From NCBI GenBank assembly GCA_964650735.1, contig CAZYUT010000124.1, positions 1-6,259 of the forward strand: a stretch of 6,259 nucleotides of DNA, read 5' to 3'. This DNA comes from Dichotomicrobium sp964650735. Its GTDB lineage: Bacteria; Pseudomonadota; Alphaproteobacteria; Rhizobiales; Rhodomicrobiaceae. This document shows positions 1-5,738 of this stretch, one piece after another; within the stretch, counting starts at the first letter, position 1; each line of letters begins with the position of its first letter. The position numbers and the translations under genes are program-made. Under the pieces are notes generated by a model. It ran no database searches. It was not told the origin of the DNA and saw nothing but the letters and a program-made list of their open reading frames with translations.

Positions 1-632
1 TCCTGAAGAAATACGACATCCTTTTCATCGTCGACGAGGTCGTGACAGGCTTTGGCCGGCTCGGCTCCATGTTCGGATCGTCGCACTATGGCCTGGAACC
101 GGACATCATAACCATCGCCAAGGGCCTGACTTCGGCTTATGCCCCGCTGTCCGGCTCGATCGTCTCGCAAAAGGTCTGGGAGGTGTTGGAGCGCGGCACG
201 GACGAGTTCGGCCCGTTTGGGCACGGCTGGACCTATTCGGCGCACCCGGTCTGCGCGGCGGCGGGCGTCGCCAATCTGAAGCTGATCGACCGGATGGCGC
301 TGGTGGCGAACGCACGCGAGGCCGGCGCCCATTTCAACGCGCAACTCAAGGAGGCGCTGGCGGATCACCCGAATGTCGGGGAGGTCCGCGGCGAGGGGCT
401 GCTCGCGGCCGTCGAGTTCGTCGAGGACAAGGCCAGCCGGACCTTCTTCGACCCGGCCCAGAAAGTCGGCCCGTCGGTCACGGCCGCGCTCGCGCGCCGG
501 GGCGTTATTGCGCGGGCGATGCCACAAGGCGACATCCTCGGCTTCGCGCCGCCGCTTTGCATCACACACGACGAGATCAACCACGTCGTCGCCGCCGCAA
601 AGGCCGCCGTTGATGAGACGCTGCCGCGCTGA
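1..632 (+). CDS. Class III PLP-dependent aminotransferase, C-terminal part (5'-truncated by window edge)
   Basis: The reading frame is open from the first base; the first complete codon is at 3, and 209 residues precede the TGA at 630-632. The start lies left of the window. Seen: the VDEVVTGFGR signature at visible residues 10-19, whose Asp11 should hold the PLP pyridine nitrogen. ITIAKGLTSAYAPLSG follows, with the Schiff-base lysine at visible residue 40 (AAG, 120-122). GHGWTYSAHP then gives the phosphate-contacting Thr region, and GEVRGEGLLAAVEFV and the PPLCITHDEI tail are typical of fold-type I class III enzymes. Known: the family moves an amino group from omega-amino acids, diamines or similar amines to pyruvate or 2-oxoglutarate in the cytoplasm. 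The fragment resembles those usually annotated as aspartate aminotransferase family or omega-amino acid:pyruvate transaminases; substrate cannot be read from this half. The next gene starts 187 bp downstream, so cotranscription is doubtful. No frameshift or missing catalytic residue is seen in the visible half. Confidence 0.93.
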   Translation, partial: LKKYDILFIVDEVVTGFGRLGSMFGSSHYGLEPDIITIAKGLTSAYAPLSGSIVSQKVWEVLERGTDEFGPFGHGWTYSAHPVCAAAGVANLKLIDRMALVANAREAGAHFNAQLKEALADHPNVGEVRGEGLLAAVEFVEDKASRTFFDPAQKVGPSVTAALARRGVIARAMPQGDILGFAPPLCITHDEINHVVAAAKAAVDETLPR

Positions 633-643
633 GAGGGAGGCGT

Positions 644-680
644 CGCGAAACGTCACGGGCGTGGGACAGAATGTTTCGCG
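644..680. repeat. Inverted repeat CGCGAAAC-N21-GTTTCGCG
   Basis: CGCGAAAC at 644-651 and GTTTCGCG at 673-680 are perfect 8-bp reverse complements separated by 21 bases. The repeat begins 12 bases after the aminotransferase stop. It could be an RNA stem at the end of that transcript or a two-half-site protein-binding site. No T-run follows directly, so it is not a textbook intrinsic terminator by itself. The match is certain; the function is inference. Confidence 0.5.
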
Positions 681-683
681 CCC

Positions 684-703
684 GAGGCCAAAGCCTTATT
701 TTT
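684..703 (+). terminator. Weak candidate intrinsic terminator after the aminotransferase gene
   Basis: AGGC (685-688), a CAAA loop and GCCT (693-696) form a 4-bp stem, extendable by a G-U pair (684/697). It is followed by TTATTTTT at 696-703 and further T-rich sequence to about 713. The U-tract is good, but the stem is short for an efficient rho-independent terminator. It may act together with the larger inverted repeat just upstream (644-680). Confidence 0.35.
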
Positions 704-730
704 GATTTATTTCTATACAACGCCTCAGTG

Positions 731-744
731 TTCCAAAGCTGGAA
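731..744. promoter_or_regulatory. Candidate operator TTCCA-AAGC-TGGAA upstream of the MFS gene
   Basis: A perfect 5+5 inverted repeat with a 4-base spacer lies 76 bp before the transporter start, in an A+T-richer leader (about 697-745). A TATACA box at 714-719 matches the -10 consensus at four of six positions and would put transcription start just before the palindrome, as expected for a repressor site. No convincing -35 box is visible at the right distance. A further TGGAA half-site occurs at 787-791. The short symmetrical shape would fit a dimeric HTH regulator, but no regulator gene is in the window and the family cannot be named. Confidence 0.35.
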
Positions 745-806
745 TGCAACGAATACCGGCATCCTGGCCGCCGCTAAATATCGCCTTGGAAAAACAATAA
801 TTTTCT

Positions 807-819
807 GGGAGGGGCGTCC
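807..819 (+). promoter_or_regulatory. Ribosome binding site that fixes the GTG start of the MFS gene
   Basis: GGGAGGGG at 807-814 ends five bases before the GTG at 820-822. It is a strong Shine-Dalgarno match and there is no ATG in the first ninety codons, so the GTG start is well supported. Confidence 0.75.
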
Positions 820-2475
820 GTGGTTCAGGTCATCCGCACGCGGCACCAAGGTGTCCCGGACATCATTCATATCCGTCCGAGAGAGTTGCGGAAGGTTACT
901 TTCGCATCCTCCGTCGGCACAGTATTTGAATGGTACGACTTCTTTCTATACGCGACGCTGGCCCCATTCTTTGCATTCCTCTTCTTCCCGCCCGGGAATG
1001 AGACCGCAGCCCTGCTCGCGGCCTTCGCGACTTATGCCGCAGGCTTCATCGTCCGGCCCTTCGGCGCGATCCTGTTCGGCCGATATGGCGACATGCTCGG
1101 GCGCAAATACGTCTTTCTCATCACCATCCTGCTCATGGGCGGGGCGACCTTCGCAATCGGGCTGTTGCCCACTTTCGAGCAGGTGGGCTGGCTGGCCCCC
1201 GCGCTGCTTGTCACGCTGCGGATCACGCAAGGGCTGGCGCTCGGCGGCGAATACGGCGGGGCGGCAACCTATGTGGCGGAGCACACCGTCAGCGAGCATC
1301 GCGGCTATGTCACCAGCCTGATCCAGACGACGGCGAGCGGTGGATTCCTGCTCTCGCTGGTGGTCATCCTTTTGTGCCGGCTGGCGATCGATGAGCAAGA
1401 GTTTGCCGAGTGGGGCTGGCGCATCCCGTTCCTGCTGTCGCTCGTCCTGCTCATTCTGTCGATTTACATCCGCCTGCGCCTGAGCGAGTCGCCGCTGTTC
1501 CAGTATATCAAGTCGCGCGGCATGGCCTCCAAGCGGCCGCTTCGCGATGCCTTTCTGCGCTATCCGAACAACAAGAATGCATTGCTGGCTCTGCTTGGCG
1601 CGGCGGCGGGTCAGGGCGTGATCTGGTACACGGGGCAGTTCTATGCGCTGTTCTTCCTTCAGATCACCATGAAGGTCGATTATCTGATCGCCTATGGCAT
1701 TATGATCTCGGCGCTGCTCATCAGCGTGCCGTTGTTCCTGTTTTTCGGCTGGCTGTCGGACCGGATCGGGCGCAAGCAGGTGATCCTCGCAGGCTGCCTG
1801 CTCGCCGCGATGACATATTTTCCGCTGTTCCAGATGCTGGCGCAGGCGGTGAACCCGGACCTCGTGGCGTTTCAGGAGCGCACCGAGGTGACGCTGCGCG
1901 CAAACCCGGACGACTGCCAGCTCCATATTTTCGTGGGTCCGTGGTCGAACTTCACCGACTGCGATCAGGCGCGCGATTTCCTCACCGACCGTGGCGTCTC
2001 GTTCGACATCGTCGATGTGCCGCCGGACGCGCCACAGACCATCACTATCGGCGATAACGACCCGATCCCGATCGAGAACTGGCAGCGCCAGATGGCGGGT
2101 GAAGCGGTGTCCGCAGCGCTCCGGCAAGCCGGGTTCCCGGAACAGGCTGACCCGCGCGATATAAACCTGCCGCTGGCAGTTTTCATCATCGTCGTGATGA
2201 TCGGCTATGTTGCGATGGTCTACGCGCCGATCGCGGCGCTTCTCGTAGAGATGTTTCCGACCCAGATCCGCTATACCTCCGTCTCGCTGCCCTATCACAT
2301 CGGCAATGGCTGGTTCGGCGGGATGCTGCCGCTGATCGGTACAGCGGTGGTCGCGGCGACGGGCAATATCTATTACGGCCTGTGGTATCCGATCATCGTT
2401 GCGGTTATGAGCCTTGTGATCGGCGGCCTGTTCCTGCGCGACACGCGCGGCCGCGAGTTGACGGAGACGTCGTAA
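820..2475 (+). CDS. MFS transporter, metabolite:H+ symporter (MHS/ProP/ShiA-like) type, with a large periplasmic loop insertion
   Basis: This 551-residue inner-membrane protein starts at GTG with a good RBS and ends at TAA. The N-terminal part reads SSVGTVFEWYDFFLYA (about 30-45), typical of the MHS subfamily. MFS motif A appears twice, after TM2 (GRYGDMLGRK, 87-96) and after TM8 (GWLSDRIGRKQ, 310-320). LALGGEYGGAATYVAEH (139-155) is the MHS signature in TM4-5. Known members are proton-coupled importers of small organic acids, osmolytes or dicarboxylates; the substrate here cannot be assigned. Family members are usually about 420-450 residues. The extra length is mostly residues 343-447, a hydrophilic stretch between TM9 and TM10, placed in the periplasm by the positions of the two motif A loops; it holds Cys366 and Cys381. 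The segments after it (450-475, 489-513, 518-538) are intact. The next gene follows after 43 bp and is probably in the same operon. The aminotransferase upstream may be functionally related, but this is not shown. Confidence 0.93.
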   Translation: MVQVIRTRHQGVPDIIHIRPRELRKVTFASSVGTVFEWYDFFLYATLAPFFAFLFFPPGNETAALLAAFATYAAGFIVRPFGAILFGRYGDMLGRKYVFLITILLMGGATFAIGLLPTFEQVGWLAPALLVTLRITQGLALGGEYGGAATYVAEHTVSEHRGYVTSLIQTTASGGFLLSLVVILLCRLAIDEQEFAEWGWRIPFLLSLVLLILSIYIRLRLSESPLFQYIKSRGMASKRPLRDAFLRYPNNKNALLALLGAAAGQGVIWYTGQFYALFFLQITMKVDYLIAYGIMISALLISVPLFLFFGWLSDRIGRKQVILAGCLLAAMTYFPLFQMLAQAVNPDLVAFQERTEVTLRANPDDCQLHIFVGPWSNFTDCDQARDFLTDRGVSFDIVDVPPDAPQTITIGDNDPIPIENWQRQMAGEAVSAALRQAGFPEQADPRDINLPLAVFIIVVMIGYVAMVYAPIAALLVEMFPTQIRYTSVSLPYHIGNGWFGGMLPLIGTAVVAATGNIYYGLWYPIIVAVMSLVIGGLFLRDTRGRELTETS

Positions 2476-2518
2476 ACGATGCGGAAACCCCCGCGGCGCT
2501 TCGTTCGGGAAGGACGGC

Positions 2519-3157
2519 ATGGCTGAGTTTCACGCCTGGGCGGCGACGGGAACGGTCAAGAACCTGAATTCCTGGCTGGAGGCGTTCGCCAACTCCTCGG
2601 AGAAACCGATCGCGGCAAAGGGCCGGGTGGTTGTCGCCGAGCGGGTCGTCGAGCATCTGGAATTCACGCTGCACCAGGCGGACGGGCCAGACATGGAGGT
2701 CAGCCTTAGCAGCGCAGGCATCCCGCTGGAAAACGGACAAAAGGTCACCGTCGTCTGGGCCGCGCCGGAGGACAAGCCGCAGGGCAATACCTACTGCATC
2801 GCCATCGTCAATCAGAGCACTGGCGCGGTCGCGCGGCTGTCGCACAATCTGCCGCGCCTGCGCGGTGAGCCCGGCCTGACGAACGCTCTTGGTTTCGGCC
2901 TGCTGTCGACCGTTCCGGCGCTTTTCGCGGCACTGGCGTGGCAGGTCGCACCATTGGGGTCTCTGCCGCTCGACCGTGGCACACTGTTCATGATCACCGC
3001 GATCGGCGCGGTGCTGCTGTTCGGTCTGGGCGCGCTGATGTCGCGCTGGATGATGGACATGCGCGCGCAGGACGACGACCGGAAAATCTGGGCCGCGGCG
3101 AGCGAGGCGCTCGAAGCAGCTGGCGGCGGGCGGCACAATCTTGCAGGTTCGACCTAG
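2519..3157 (+). CDS. Protein of unknown function with soluble N-terminal domain and two C-terminal transmembrane segments
   Basis: The 212-residue frame starts at ATG (2519) with GGGAAGGA at 2507-2514, four bases before it. I do not recognise the family. Seen: residues 1-118 are hydrophilic and probably beta-rich (for example GRVVVAERVVEHLEFTL at 35-51 and NGQKVTVVWAA at 72-82, an alternation that could fit a small barrel such as an OB-like fold). Two hydrophobic helices follow at about 120-144 and 154-177, joined by a short loop, then a charged tail (MRAQDDDRKIWAAASEALEAA). There is no signal peptide. By the positive-inside rule (RWMMDMR after helix 2), both N-terminal domain and tail should be cytoplasmic. 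The 43-bp gap to the transporter suggests cotranscription, so a role connected with it is possible but unproven. The TAG stop lies inside the left end of the palindromic repeat, so the last residues may have been altered by repeat insertion. Confidence 0.82.
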   Translation: MAEFHAWAATGTVKNLNSWLEAFANSSEKPIAAKGRVVVAERVVEHLEFTLHQADGPDMEVSLSSAGIPLENGQKVTVVWAAPEDKPQGNTYCIAIVNQSTGAVARLSHNLPRLRGEPGLTNALGFGLLSTVPALFAALAWQVAPLGSLPLDRGTLFMITAIGAVLLFGLGALMSRWMMDMRAQDDDRKIWAAASEALEAAGGGRHNLAGST

Positions 3158-3286
3158 AGCACTTTCAGCAGAAGTGGGCACCGATTTTGCGTCCGGAGCC
3201 AAAGGCGGGCGCGAAGCGACCAAAGTGCGACAAAACAAGGACTTAGAGCCTGTTCAGCGATTCGGATTTCGTTGAACAGGCTCTAG
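3154..3286. repeat. Palindromic intergenic repeat element (133 bp) with CTAGAGC/GCTCTAG ends
   Basis: The element runs from CTAGAGC (3154-3160) to GCTCTAG (3280-3286), 7-bp perfect terminal inverted repeats. It has two modules. The left one contains GCACTTT (3159-3165) paired with AAAGTGC (3222-3228) and a core ACCGATTTTGCGTCCGG (3180-3196). The right one is a long hairpin (3244-3285). From memory, repeats with a TTTTGCGTCCGG core and TAGAGC ends are widespread between genes in Hyphomicrobiales; no search was run. It codes for nothing recognisable and is probably a non-autonomous, MITE- or REP-like unit. It fills the whole gap between the two convergent genes, whose stop codons are within its CTAG ends. 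Confidence 0.8.
3244..3285. terminator. Long perfect hairpin, possible bidirectional terminator between convergent genes
   Basis: TAGAGCCTGTTCA (3244-3256) is the exact reverse complement of TGAACAGGCTCTA (3273-3285). The stem can be extended inward by a G-T pair and C-G, G-C, A-T (3257-3260 with 3269-3272), giving 17 pairs around an 8-base loop. It lies at the end of two converging transcription units. On the minus strand the hairpin is followed after a few bases by TTGTTTTG, a poor U-tract; on the plus strand no U-tract follows. Termination is therefore plausible but unproven; an RNA-stability role is equally possible. Confidence 0.45.
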
Positions 3287-3813
3287 CCTTCCGCGCCGAC
3301 GCGGTCAAGGATCGTGAAGGTGAAGTCATAGTCGTCGCGCGCGCCCGCGCCATAGTGCTCGCTGAGCGTCGTGCGCCATTCCTCCGGCGGCAGTGGCGGA
3401 AAGAACGTGTCGCCCGGCACGCTCGCGTGGACCCGCGTCAGATAAATCCGTGCTGTCTCCGCCAGGAACGCTTCGAAAATCTCCGCCCCGCCGATCACCA
3501 TGATCTCGCTTGCGCCGCGCGCCCGCGCAAACCCGCGCGCCAGCCACAGGGCAGCGTTGGGCGACGGGGCAACGTCTACGCCCTGCGGCGCGAAATCCTT
3601 CTGGCGCGTGACAACGATATTGTCGCGCCCCTCGAGCGGCTTGCCGATTGACTGGAACGTCCGCCGGCCCATTATCAGGGGCTTGCCCATGGACAGGCGC
3701 TTGAACAGCTTGAGGTCCGACGACAGCCGCCACGGCAGGGCGCCCTCGCGGCCGATGACGCCGTTCTCGTCCATGGCAACGATCATCGCCACTTTGGCCT
3801 CGCCCTCCGCCAC
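3283..3813 (-). CDS. folA: Dihydrofolate reductase
   Basis: FolA reduces 7,8-dihydrofolate to tetrahydrofolate with NADPH in the cytoplasm, regenerating the cofactor oxidised by ThyA. The 176-residue product shows the family blocks in order: IVAMDENGVIGREGALPWRL (11-30, flexible Met20-type loop and substrate pocket), catalytic acid Asp33 in SSDLKLFK, KPLIMGRRTFQSIG (44-57, NADPH site), VIGGAEIFEAFL (106-117, with the paired glycines 108-109), and IYLTRVHA with Thr126. Length is normal for bacteria. The start taken is GTG at 3813-3811, which shares its G with the thyA stop (TAGTG) and has GGAGG ten bases upstream. In-frame GTG at 3792 or ATG at 3786 would give a product 7 or 9 residues shorter, closer to many family members. 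The final TAG (3285-3283) is in the right end of the palindromic repeat; the C-terminus still ends at the expected place just after the last beta strand. Confidence 0.96.
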   Translation of the reverse strand: MAEGEAKVAMIVAMDENGVIGREGALPWRLSSDLKLFKRLSMGKPLIMGRRTFQSIGKPLEGRDNIVVTRQKDFAPQGVDVAPSPNAALWLARGFARARGASEIMVIGGAEIFEAFLAETARIYLTRVHASVPGDTFFPPLPPEEWRTTLSEHYGAGARDDYDFTFTILDRVGAEG

Positions 3814-4607
3814 TAGACCGCAACCTCCGCCTTGATGTGGGGATGCGGGTCGTAGCCGCTTAAGCGGAAGTCGTCATAGGTGAAGTCGAACAGCGAGGTC
3901 ACCTCCGGGTTCAGCGTCATGGCCGGCAGCGGGCGCGGCGTGCGGCTGAGCTGCTCGCGCGCCTGGTCGAGATGGTTGAGGTAGAGGTGCGCGTCCCCGA
4001 GCGTGTGGATGAATTCGCCGGGGCGCAGGCCGCTCACCTGCGCGGTCATCATCGTCAGCAGCGCATAGGAGGCGATGTTGAACGGCACGCCGAGGAAGAT
4101 GTCGGCCGAGCGCTGATAGAGCTGGCAGGAGAGCCGCCCCGCGGCCACATGAAACTGGAACAGGCAATGACAGGGCGGCAGCGCCATACGGTCGAGATCG
4201 GCCGGGTTCCAGGCGGTGACGATATGCCGGCGCGAATGCGGGTTTGTCTTGATCGCGTCAACGACCTCGGCGATCTGGTCAATCGTGCCGCCGTCCCGCG
4301 CGGGCCAGGAGCGCCACTGGTAACCGTAGACCGGGCCGAGATCGCCGTTCTCGTCTGCCCATTCGTCCCAGATGCTGACGCCGTGGCGATTGAGATAGGC
4401 GGTGTTCGTGTCGCCGGACAGGAACCAAAGCAGCTCGTGGATGATCGACTTCAGGTGCAGCTTCTTCGTCGTGACCAGCGGGAAGCCGTTGTCCAGATCG
4501 AAGGGCATCTGGTGGCCGAACACGCTGAGCGTGCCGACGCCGGTCCGGTCGTCGACCCGGACGCCCTCATCGAGAGCGCGGCGCATGAGGTCATGGTATT
4601 GCTTCAT
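3813..4607 (-). CDS. thyA: Thymidylate synthase
   Basis: ThyA methylates dUMP to dTMP with 5,10-methylene-tetrahydrofolate, releasing dihydrofolate for FolA. The product has 264 residues, the length I recall for the E. coli enzyme, and the key residues fall at its numbering: Arg21, Glu58, Trp80, nucleophile Cys146 in LPPCHCLFQFHV, then YQRSADIFLGVPFNIASYA with Arg166, Asp169 and Asn177, and His207/Tyr209 in GDAHLYLNHL. The C-terminal HPHIKAEVAV closes the active site as usual. The start is ATG (4607-4605) with AAGG at 4618-4615, seven bases upstream. It is 52 bp downstream of the channel gene on the same strand and overlaps folA by one base, so thyA-folA is almost certainly one translationally coupled operon. 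No defect is seen. Confidence 0.98.
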   Translation of the reverse strand: MKQYHDLMRRALDEGVRVDDRTGVGTLSVFGHQMPFDLDNGFPLVTTKKLHLKSIIHELLWFLSGDTNTAYLNRHGVSIWDEWADENGDLGPVYGYQWRSWPARDGGTIDQIAEVVDAIKTNPHSRRHIVTAWNPADLDRMALPPCHCLFQFHVAAGRLSCQLYQRSADIFLGVPFNIASYALLTMMTAQVSGLRPGEFIHTLGDAHLYLNHLDQAREQLSRTPRPLPAMTLNPEVTSLFDFTYDDFRLSGYDPHPHIKAEVAV

Positions 4608-4659
4608 GACGTGACCTTATGCCGATTCCGGCGCGCTGGGCCACCGGCCTGTGCAGATC

Positions 4660-5580
4660 TCAGCCTTTCGGCGTGCCGTCGCCCCTTGCAGCGTCAAGCT
4701 CAGCGCGCAGCGAGGCGACCTCGGCGCGCACGCTCTGGAGTTCTGCCATCAGCTTGCGAAACTCCTGCGTCTGCCAGTCACGCTCGGCCGCCAGCGCCTG
4801 ACTCTGACCCTCGGCATCCAGCGGGCTCTGGCCCTGCAGGGCCTCCAGCCGCTCGCGCGCCTGCTCCTGCATCGAATCCACGATAATGCCGATGAACAGG
4901 TTCAGCACCGCAAAGGACGTCATCAGGATGAACGGGATGAAGAACGACCACGCCAGCGGATGCACTTCGAGCACCGGCCGGACGATGCCCTGCGACCAGC
5001 TTTCCAGCGTCATTATCTGGAACAGCGAGTAGGCTGACTCCCCGATTGTCCCGAAATATTCGGGGAACGTGTCGCCGTAGAGCATCGTCGCCATGACCGC
5101 GAACACGTAGAAGATCAGCGCGAGCAACGCGACGACCGCGCCCATACCGGGGATCGCGCGGAACAGCCCTGTCACAACCCGGCGCATCGACGGTACTGCG
5201 GAAATCAGACGAAGCGCACGCAGGATGCGCAGCGCACGCAGACCAGACAGGCTTTCGGTCGTAGGGACGAGGGCTATTGCCACCACGATGAAGTCGAACA
5301 CGCTCCAGGGGTCTCGCCAGAACCGCGCGCCATGCGCGATCAGCCGCGCCGCGATCTCGATGACGAAAACCGTCAGAAATATCGCATCGAGCGTAAGCAG
5401 CAGCGGGCCGACGCGCGCCATAACGCTATCGCTGGTTTCCAGGCCGAGCGTGATCGCATTCAGGACGATGATCGTCAGGATCGTGCGTTCCCAAAGCGGA
5501 TTGTCCACCAGCGAGCGCAGACGGCTCCGCCATTCCGAGACATCGCGTTTCCAGACGGGCTTGGCGCTGGTGTCGCTCAA
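4660..5580 (-). CDS. Voltage-gated sodium channel, bacterial NaChBac/NavAb family
   Basis: This is a 306-residue single-domain six-helix cation channel of the inner membrane, expected to work as a homotetramer. In order: S1 about 30-50, S2 59-82 (with Glu75), S3 88-106 (Asp96), S4 111-138 with arginines at every third position (115, 118, 121, 124) before AVPSMRR, S5 142-167, pore and filter FQIMTLESWSQGIVRPV at 187-203, S6 207-235. The filter TLESWS is that of NavAb and close to TLESWA of NaChBac, so Na+ selectivity is predicted; the Ca2+-type Asp substitutions are absent. The C-terminus (273-299, with LMAELQSVRAEVASLRAEL) forms a heptad coiled coil, the usual tetramerisation helix. The start is TTG at 5580-5578, fixed by GGAGG at 5592-5588 with a 7-base spacer. 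The frame stays open further upstream to 5781, but that part is Pro/Arg-rich and unlike the family. It is the first gene of a same-strand row ahead of thyA-folA. Confidence 0.94.
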   Translation of the reverse strand: MSDTSAKPVWKRDVSEWRSRLRSLVDNPLWERTILTIIVLNAITLGLETSDSVMARVGPLLLTLDAIFLTVFVIEIAARLIAHGARFWRDPWSVFDFIVVAIALVPTTESLSGLRALRILRALRLISAVPSMRRVVTGLFRAIPGMGAVVALLALIFYVFAVMATMLYGDTFPEYFGTIGESAYSLFQIMTLESWSQGIVRPVLEVHPLAWSFFIPFILMTSFAVLNLFIGIIVDSMQEQARERLEALQGQSPLDAEGQSQALAAERDWQTQEFRKLMAELQSVRAEVASLRAELDAARGDGTPKG

Positions 5581-5592
5581 CGGCACTCCTCC
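5581..5592 (-). promoter_or_regulatory. Ribosome binding site that decides the TTG start of the channel gene
   Basis: On the minus strand GGAGGA is at 5592-5587, and its GGAGG core is seven bases before TTG (5580-5578). The GTG six bases earlier (5586-5584) is too close to this site to use it. The resulting N-terminus, MSDTSAKPVWKRD, leads into S1 after about 29 residues, as in known family members. Confidence 0.7.
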
Positions 5593-5649
5593 AGACGACA
5601 GGATGACGGCTCCGGCACTGGGCGCGGCTGGCCTGCTGCGCCGCAAAGT

Positions 5650-5678
5650 GATATCGCCTTGGCGGGGCAGTTTGGCAA
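5650..5678 (-). promoter_or_regulatory. Weak candidate promoter of the channel gene
   Basis: On the minus strand TTGCCA (5678-5673) matches the -35 consensus at five of six positions. It is followed after 17 bases by GATATC (5655-5650), a poor -10 match (three of six). It is in the 158-bp divergent intergenic region, about 60 bases before the channel RBS. Nothing else better is visible there, and no clear promoter for the rightward gene was found. Confidence 0.22.
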
Positions 5679-5738
5679 GATCATCGGGCGCATCAGCCAA
5701 CGCTATGCTGCCGGCGGGATCAGGACTGTGGTGGAAAC

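Noticed and set aside
1942..2022. Glutaredoxin-like look of the transporter loop (Cys-x2-Ala-Arg-x-Phe-Leu then Arg-Gly-Val-x-Phe and Asp-Val)
   Set aside because: There is no CxxC or CxxS active site at the right place, no cis-Pro motif, and the segment is too short for a thioredoxin fold; the likeness is probably chance.
946..2520. Very long minus-strand open frame (524 codons) opposite the transporter gene
   Set aside because: It is antisense to a clear MFS gene in G+C-rich DNA, is low-complexity (Arg/Gln/Asp/His-rich), and has no recognisable domain or RBS; it is a shadow of the codon bias of the real gene.
3154..3286. Repeat as part of a CRISPR array or an integron attC site
   Set aside because: There is only one copy, with no spacers, no flanking cas or integrase gene, and the internal structure does not match attC simple sites.
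4641..4650. Small GGCC-type hairpin between the channel and thyA as a terminator
   Set aside because: The stem is only four pairs with a 3-base loop and has no following U-tract on the minus strand.
3972..4886. Plus-strand open frame of 304 codons across thyA and the end of the channel gene
   Set aside because: It is antisense to two well-identified genes, with an Arg/Ala/Pro-rich composition and no motif.
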